Below are positions 41,878-45,726 of a stretch of 45,726 bases of DNA, in pieces. Source of the DNA: an uncultured Verrucomicrobiota bacterium (GTDB lineage: Bacteria > Verrucomicrobiota > Verrucomicrobiia > Limisphaerales > UBA8199); the NCBI GenBank assembly GCA_903873945.1, contig CAIQQM010000023.1:1-45726 (forward strand), in the 5' to 3' direction. Position 1 is the stretch's first letter; every line of letters starts with the position of its first letter. Under the pieces are notes generated by a model. That model made no database searches. It was not told the origin of the DNA and saw nothing but the letters and a program-made list of their open reading frames with translations. A program made the position numbers and the translations under genes.

Positions 41878-42407
41878 GTGCGCCACTTTTGCAAATCCGC
41901 TTTTCCAACCCAAGCAAATTATTATTGCCTGGCGGCAGAAATCGCACGAACACCCAACAACCCACGCGCATCCTTTATCGCGCCATCGACCACGCCAAAC
42001 GAAACCAACGTCCCGCGCCGTCGGCGCGCTGAAATTAGCACCCCGTAGGCGGTGCAATAAAGTAGCCTGGGGTAAGCGAGTCGCCGAGCGCAGTCCCAGG
42101 TTGCCCACCGCAGCAATTTTTCCCCTCTCCTCCATGGCGGAGGAGAGGGGAAAAGGGGAGAGGAGGTTACCCGAAAGACCAGCCGGGCAAGCGTCACGCC
42201 TTTCACTCGGCCGTCGCCCGGGCCGTTGCGGCTGGCCACAAAAACGGGCGGCTTGACTTGGTGGGCGTCCGCCTGGGAACATCGGCGGCTTGGCTGATTC
42301 GGGTGAGATGATTCATTCCAGTGTGATTCGGCCGCATCGTTTTAAGGAATGTTGACTGCATTTTTTTTCGATTATTTGCCTCGTCAAATCTCTGTTACCG
42401 TCGGCCT
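41878..42407. other. Intergenic stretch with hairpin array before the orphan membrane protein
   Basis: No gene. It carries four hairpins between 42014 and 42154 (see the separate entry). The last ~60 nt (42350-42407) are AT-rich and must hold the start signals of the next gene; no clear -35/-10 pair is seen. Confidence 0.6.
42014..42154. repeat. Array of four palindromes (modular hairpin repeat, copy 1)
   Basis: H1 CGCGCC/GGCGCG (42014-42028), H2 GCACC/GGTGC (42038-42055), H3 CCTGGG/CCCAGG (42066-42100), H4 a perfect 16-bp stem TTTTCCCCTCTCCTCC / GGAGGAGAGGGGAAAA with a five-base loop (42118-42154). The order GC palindrome, CCTGGG-type palindrome, CTCTCC-type palindrome is the same as in the repeat at 43333-43450. 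No T run follows H4, so it is not a classical terminator. Confidence 0.6.
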
Positions 42408-43274
42408 ATGAACAAAGAATATTACAAAGTCGGCGGAATGGTTTTAGTTTCCCTCTTTCTGGGGATGACGGCACTGCTGGTTTCTTTCGGAGCAGGGTGC
42501 GCTTTTGAAACCAAGGGAACGAACTCGAACCGGGAAGTCATTGCTATGTGCGTCGCCGCTGCGTTGTATCTTGCGTTTTGCCAATTCTGGGTCGCACCCA
42601 GGGGGCGCAGCGGGTTCTGGGCGAAACTGCCCACCTTGATCGCCTTAATGGTACCCTTGCTGTTGGTCGCGCGCACCTGGACTCAGCCCATTCCTTGGCT
42701 GGCTTCGGGCTGTCTTGGCAGCGTGGTCGGAACTTTGATCGCGCATTGGCTTACAGCAAGACCACAACGGGAAACTCCGACGGTCGATTCCAGCAATCGC
42801 GGCAGAAGCTGTCGCAGGTACCTTTTGGCGGGTTTCACACTATTGGTCGCTATCGCCCTCGTGATTCCCATCGGCGTGATTCCATCGGTTTTGGCCGATA
42901 CCAATCCCGGTATTAACGCCGGGCCGTGCGGTAAGTTTTTTGGCATCACGGTGGTCCTTGATCTTCTGGCCGCCGCGATCCTTGCCTCTGCCCTTTGGCG
43001 TCCCCATGAACGCGATCCTTCTTCCAAAGGAACTCTGGGGACAACCGCTTTCTTGGCACTGTGGCTGGGCCTTGCTTACAGTGCCTTTGGGATTGGGATA
43101 CTTGTCGGTGAATTCGGGCCGGGCTTGCGGATCGCATCCGCCGTGCTTGTTCTCTGCGCAGTCTGCGGTCTTATTACCACCGCACTCATGATCGTCACGT
43201 CCGTTATCGTAGACCGTGCCCGGTTGTGCGCACAGTCCGTGCCGCAACTCACTTCGTCTCCACAACCCTGTTAA
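42408..43274 (+). CDS. Orphan integral membrane protein
   Basis: 288 residues with about seven or eight hydrophobic segments: near 9-30, 46-62, 74-90, 95-113, 140-162, 178-196, 210-230 and 237-265. A short hydrophilic loop at ~115-138 (TARPQRETPTVDSSNRGRSCRR) separates two halves. No motif of a known transporter or enzyme is visible. It is flanked on both sides by palindromic repeat clusters. Base composition is like its neighbours. Family unknown. Confidence 0.6.
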   Translation: MNKEYYKVGGMVLVSLFLGMTALLVSFGAGCAFETKGTNSNREVIAMCVAAALYLAFCQFWVAPRGRSGFWAKLPTLIALMVPLLLVARTWTQPIPWLASGCLGSVVGTLIAHWLTARPQRETPTVDSSNRGRSCRRYLLAGFTLLVAIALVIPIGVIPSVLADTNPGINAGPCGKFFGITVVLDLLAAAILASALWRPHERDPSSKGTLGTTAFLALWLGLAYSAFGIGILVGEFGPGLRIASAVLVLCAVCGLITTALMIVTSVIVDRARLCAQSVPQLTSSPQPC

Positions 43275-43332
43275 TCCCCACCAGGTTGCAGCCGACGTCC
43301 GCCCGTCCGGCTCGGACTCGGCTCCAATTGCC

Positions 43333-43450
43333 GCCCCAACGGGGCAAGGATAATTCAGCCCAGGGCCAGTGAGGCACGAGCGCCGCCCTGGGTAACCCCG
43401 ACCAAAATAATCAGCCCTCTCCCTATCCGATGGGGAGAGAAGGGTGAGCG
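43333..43450. repeat. Modular hairpin repeat, copy 2 (intact reference copy)
   Basis: H1 GCCCC/GGGGC (43333-43345), H2 CCCAGGGC/GCCCTGGG (43359-43392), H3 CTCTCCC/GGGAGAG (43417-43439), followed by AGGGTGAG. The stretch 43377-43450 is about 80% identical to 44392-44471 by eye. It is the model from which the interrupted copy at 44092-44471 was recognised. Confidence 0.7.
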
Positions 43451-43501
43451 GCCATCTATGTTCATCCGTGGATCCACACCACCTTCAGGGACCTCCCTAT
43501 C

Positions 43502-43996
43502 CTATTCAACCACAAGTTCCTTATGTTCTCCCCGCCCGTAATGTCCGGGCTCGTTGCAGAACAGCAGAAAGCGACGACCCTTGGTCAGCGGGCGCTCGTA
43601 CACATATATCCCTTGATAACTCTCCCGTTGTCCCGCCTCGACCGTCCGCCCCGCGTCTCGGTGGAAAGGTTGCCATTCCTCAATAAACCCTTTGGTGCCG
43701 TAGGGAACTCCCTCGCTCACCACCACCACTTGGTGCCTCTCCTTGGAATCATTGCTGATCTCAAAGTACACCCCGTTGACCCGCGGAATAATGGTCGACT
43801 CGACCGACATGCCTCCGTTCGTGAACCTCACGTTCCGGTGAACGTTCATCGGCCAAAACAGCGTCCCACGCAGCGCGCAGGCGCATGCGATAAGTGCCAG
43901 TCGTTGCCATTTCGCCGCCCCGCGATCATTCGGCCCTCGTTTATCGGAGCCTATCGCTCCATTCTCCGTCAGGTCTCTCATATTAACACGTGGCAT
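43502..43996 (-). CDS. Cupredoxin-like secreted or membrane-anchored protein
   Basis: 164 residues. A hydrophobic segment near 30-48 (WQRLALIACACALRGTLFW) looks like an uncleaved anchor or signal. The rest resembles a one-domain cupredoxin: an early histidine H88 in SNDSKERHQV and the C-terminal loop LFCNEPGHYGRGEHKEL with C147 and H152. The usual axial Met of C-x4-H-x4-M is Glu here. The fold is inferred from the loop; no database search was possible. It would bind one copper if the Cys and both His are ligands. It stands alone, with repeats on either side. Confidence 0.55.
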   Translation of the reverse strand: MPRVNMRDLTENGAIGSDKRGPNDRGAAKWQRLALIACACALRGTLFWPMNVHRNVRFTNGGMSVESTIIPRVNGVYFEISNDSKERHQVVVVSEGVPYGTKGFIEEWQPFHRDAGRTVEAGQRESYQGIYVYERPLTKGRRFLLFCNEPGHYGRGEHKELVVE

Positions 43997-44091
43997 CGTA
44001 ATCCATGCGCGCCACTGCGCACTAATCGAAAAAAACGAAAGGATGTTCGATCCAAACGATGCCGCTCATGTGACCTGTTTAATGCAGCAAG

Positions 44092-44471
44092 CAGCCTAGA
44101 AGTTATCTCATAAATAGCAGCAGGTGGCGCGGCCAGAGATTTGGGCCGGCCGCAAGGCGTGAGGCAGCGCGCATCCCCTCTGCGGGCTGACTGCTGTGCG
44201 CGAAGCGCACGTCCTTTCTGGGCACCCGATTTGCAGGGCTTGGGAAGCCAAAGCGACGAACAACAACGCGGCCGGCCCAAAGATCGGCCGTTCCGTTCGT
44301 CTGCCATCCTCCCATTTTAAGCTGGAATGTAGTCATGCTTTTCCTTGCAACGCCGCTGCAGGTATTTATGAGATGACTTCTAGGGCTAGCGCGAACGCCG
44401 CCCTGGGTAAGACGTACCAAAATCAGATCACCCTCTCCCCAATCCGATGGGGAGAGGGCCAGGGTGAGGGG
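44092..44471. repeat. Modular hairpin repeat, copy 3, interrupted by an inserted element
   Basis: Left piece CAGCCTA (44092-44098) and right piece from TAGGGC (44381) through GCCGCCCTGGGTAA (44397-44410) to the perfect 10-bp hairpin CCCTCTCCCC/GGGGAGAGGG (44431-44458) and AGGGTGAGGG. Joined at one TA, the pieces read CAGCCTAGGGCTAG then CGAACGCCGCCCTGGGTAA, matching copy 2 (CAGCCCAGGGCCAG ... CGAGCGCCGCCCTGGGTAA), and CCTAGGGC again pairs with GCCCTGGG. Confidence 0.65.
44099..44380. mobile_element. MITE-like non-autonomous transposable element (282 bp, TA target duplication)
   Basis: Terminal inverted repeats of 18 bp: GAAGTTATCTCATAAATA on the left, and on the right the reverse complement of GAAGTCATCTCATAAATA, one mismatch. 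TA lies just outside both ends (44097-44098 and 44381-44382). Inside there is a second inverted pair TTTGGGCCGGCCGC (44140-44153) / GCGGCCGGCCCAAA (44268-44281) and a GTGCGC/GCGCAC hairpin (44196-44210). No transposase is encoded. TA duplication fits IS630/Tc1-mariner-type or some IS5-family donors. It splits a palindromic repeat, which supports real insertion. Confidence 0.65.
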
Positions 44472-44591
44472 CATTCGGGCTTCCGGATTTCCACTTTCTG
44501 CTTCCCCCAATTCCGTTGTCACGTTGCCTTGCCACGTCTATTGTCCCTTTGTGAACACTGTTAGGCGGCAGACCACAACACCAACAACCGT

Positions 44592-44855
44592 ATGAACGAA
44601 TTACGAACCAACGACTTAATCGTGACCTATACGGATGGGACTCACGATCATTTCAAATTTCCATCACAGGCGGATAGTTTTGGTATGGCCAATCTCGTTG
44701 AAAAGCTTTTGAGCTCGACCGCTCTGACTTTACAAGTGGGAGACCGGCTCCTGATCATACCCACAGCCGGTATTCGCAGTGCCGAAGTTTTCCCCTGTCC
44801 CGGCAAGTTGCCCGACCTCGTAATACACGACGTGGAACGTCTGCCAAAAACATAA
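44592..44855 (+). CDS. Small hypothetical protein
   Basis: 87 residues, beginning MNELRTNDLIVTYTDGTHDHF. The pattern is alternating short strands with one helix (FGMANLVEKLLSS) and looks like a compact, folded, cytosolic protein with a middle LTLQVGDRLLIIPTAGIRSAEV. No family is recognised. It has a convincing Rho-independent terminator 113 nt downstream, which supports real transcription. No Shine-Dalgarno is visible. Confidence 0.6.
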   Translation: MNELRTNDLIVTYTDGTHDHFKFPSQADSFGMANLVEKLLSSTALTLQVGDRLLIIPTAGIRSAEVFPCPGKLPDLVIHDVERLPKT

Positions 44856-44968
44856 AACCCGCCAAACCAATCGTGCCAGCCAACGCCGGGCGACCGTCCC
44901 GATCCGATGCCGACGCGCTCGGTCTGGTGTTTCGGTCTGACGACGCACTGGAGTTTTTCGTTGCGGAT

Positions 44969-45003
44969 AAACCATCTCTTTACCGGATCGAGGTGGTTTT
45001 TTT
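44969..45003 (+). terminator. Rho-independent terminator
   Basis: Stem AACCATCTC (44970-44978) / GAGGTGGTT (44990-44998) with one G-T pair and an 11-nt loop, followed by a seven-T run (44997-45003). It lies downstream of the small hypothetical gene on the plus strand. Confidence 0.65.
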
Positions 45004-45122
45004 AGCGTGCCCGAATGTCATAGCTGAACAGACTCCCCCATTGGGCGCGGGATACCGCCACAGTTCCTGCAGCTCCACATGGAACGCCCTCATCCCACCG
45101 CCTCGATTTCACGAGCGATAGC

Positions 45123-45726
45123 CTATGGTTGAGACAATTTCGCCTTCAGTTCCTGGAGGCGTTTGAATGCCGGCAGCCATTGGTCAGGCTCCATTTGGGC
45201 GGCGACGGCATCTGCGTTCGCCTGGGCTTTCGCATCTCCAGCGCGGGCTGCAAGGCTGAACCAAACATAGGCATCCGGCAGGTTCGTCGCGGTATATTTG
45301 CCTTCCGCGTAGAACATTGCCAAATGAAATTGAGCGTCGTGATCATTTTGCATCGCGGCCTTGGCCAGCCATCTCATCGCCTCCTGCTTGTCTTCCTTGA
45401 TGCCGAGGCCGTCGTTATAGCACGTTGCGAGGTTGAATTGCGCGGTGGCGTTGCCTTGCTCAGCCGCCTGTCGAAACCATCGCACAGCCTCCTGCAAATT
45501 CGTTTTGACTCCATCGCCCCACCAGTAGATCAAACCGAGGTTTGACTGGGCTTCCGCCTGACCTTTCTCCGCCGCTTTTCGAAACCACGCCAATGCCTGT
45601 TGCTGATCCCTGGCCACTCCATCCCCCGCCCAATACATCGCCCCAATATTGAGTGAGGCCACGGCATTACCGCCCTCGCTGGCGACGGAATACCATTCCA
45701 CAGCCTCTTTGCCATTTTTTGGAACA
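45123..45726 (-). CDS. Sel1-repeat protein (5' end outside the window)
   Basis: About 200 residues are seen; the frame stays open to the window edge, so the N-terminus is missing. Four complete 36-residue Sel1/TPR-like repeats are present (each with AxxWxxxAAxxGxAxAQxNLGxxY...G), followed by an irregular last unit (PDAYVWFSLAARAGDAKAQ) and a Lys-rich end KAKLSQP. Such proteins are protein-protein scaffolds, often periplasmic. The partner is unknown. An in-frame GTG at 45701 is internal to a repeat and is not the true start. Confidence 0.85.
   Translation of the reverse strand, partial: VPKNGKEAVEWYSVASEGGNAVASLNIGAMYWAGDGVARDQQQALAWFRKAAEKGQAEAQSNLGLIYWWGDGVKTNLQEAVRWFRQAAEQGNATAQFNLATCYNDGLGIKEDKQEAMRWLAKAAMQNDHDAQFHLAMFYAEGKYTATNLPDAYVWFSLAARAGDAKAQANADAVAAQMEPDQWLPAFKRLQELKAKLSQP

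Larger units (their letters stand above)
43997..44591. other. Gene-free stretch holding a MITE-like element and a split repeat
   Basis: No convincing coding region. The frames open across it (e.g. on both strands near 44100-44520) have no recognisable protein sequence. It is explained by the 282-bp element at 44099-44380 and the flanking repeat halves, with ~100 nt of unassigned sequence on each outer side. Confidence 0.65.

Noticed and set aside
44730-45121. Two short open frames (minus 44730-44975 and plus 44873-45121) after the small hypothetical gene
   Set aside because: No recognisable sequence, overlap each other and cross a good terminator at 44969-45003.
1-45726. CRISPR arrays, phage genes, toxin-antitoxin pairs, restriction or other defence systems
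   Set aside because: No regular spaced repeats and no such protein motifs were seen on either strand.

Overview
The window looks like a chromosomal segment of a Gram-negative bacterium of the PVC group, most likely Verrucomicrobiota (Pedosphaera/Limisphaerales-like). This assignment is an inference. It rests on an LpxC-FabZ fusion followed by lpxA, an outer-membrane lipid transport set (mlaE-mlaF-mlaD), two small RRM-type RNA-binding proteins, S6-SSB-L9 next to an adenylate kinase with an N-terminal extension, a YfhO-like membrane protein, few Shine-Dalgarno motifs, and dispersed palindromic repeats of the kind seen in PVC genomes. Base composition is moderately GC-rich and most of the window is ordinary core-gene territory.

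Layout: 1-4.5 kb has the end of a TrpB2-type tryptophan synthase beta chain, an outer-membrane beta-barrel-like protein, a decayed aldehyde dehydrogenase (P5CDH) tail, a LysR regulator, an RRM protein and RNase D. 4.5-12 kb has an RlmI-like methyltransferase, a membrane-anchored TPR protein, UDP-glucose dehydrogenase, a Nudix hydrolase, an OsmC-like protein, a tandem NDK-domain protein behind a small zinc-ribbon protein, and an acyl-CoA synthetase. 12-16.5 kb is the lipid A block (glycosyltransferase, lpxC-fabZ, lpxA, rsmI) plus a second, frameshifted RRM gene. 16.5-21.5 kb is a tight minus-strand unit mlaE-mlaF-mlaD-PIN/TRAM-GlcD-like oxidase. 21.6-28.5 kb has a 3-methyladenine glycosylase and a four-gene unit acyl-CoA dehydrogenase / ETF-quinone oxidoreductase / ETF beta / ETF alpha, which would pass electrons from acyl-CoA oxidation to the quinone pool. 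29-33.4 kb is a multi-PAS/GAF sensor kinase with its NarL-type regulator. 33.5-38.5 kb is a translation and nucleotide block (prs, rplY, pth, rpsF, ssb, rplI, adk, tRNA-Thr) with no rpsR between ssb and rplI. 38.5-45.7 kb is more accessory: gmd, a YfhO-like membrane protein, an orphan membrane protein, a cupredoxin-like protein, a small conserved-looking hypothetical and a Sel1-repeat protein cut by the window edge.

The most interesting structure is in the accessory end. Between 42.0 and 44.5 kb there are copies of a modular hairpin repeat. One copy appears to be split by a 282-bp non-autonomous transposable element (18-bp inverted termini, one mismatch, TA on both sides). Removing the element and one TA restores the repeat as predicted by the intact copy 0.7 kb away. 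Other points of interest are the tandem NDK protein whose N-terminal copy lacks catalytic residues, a divergent ETF pair with replaced FAD-site motifs, and several genes whose -10-like box lies exactly 6 nt before the start codon, suggesting leaderless mRNAs. I found no CRISPR array, phage, toxin-antitoxin or recognised defence system. I do not claim an undescribed multigene system.
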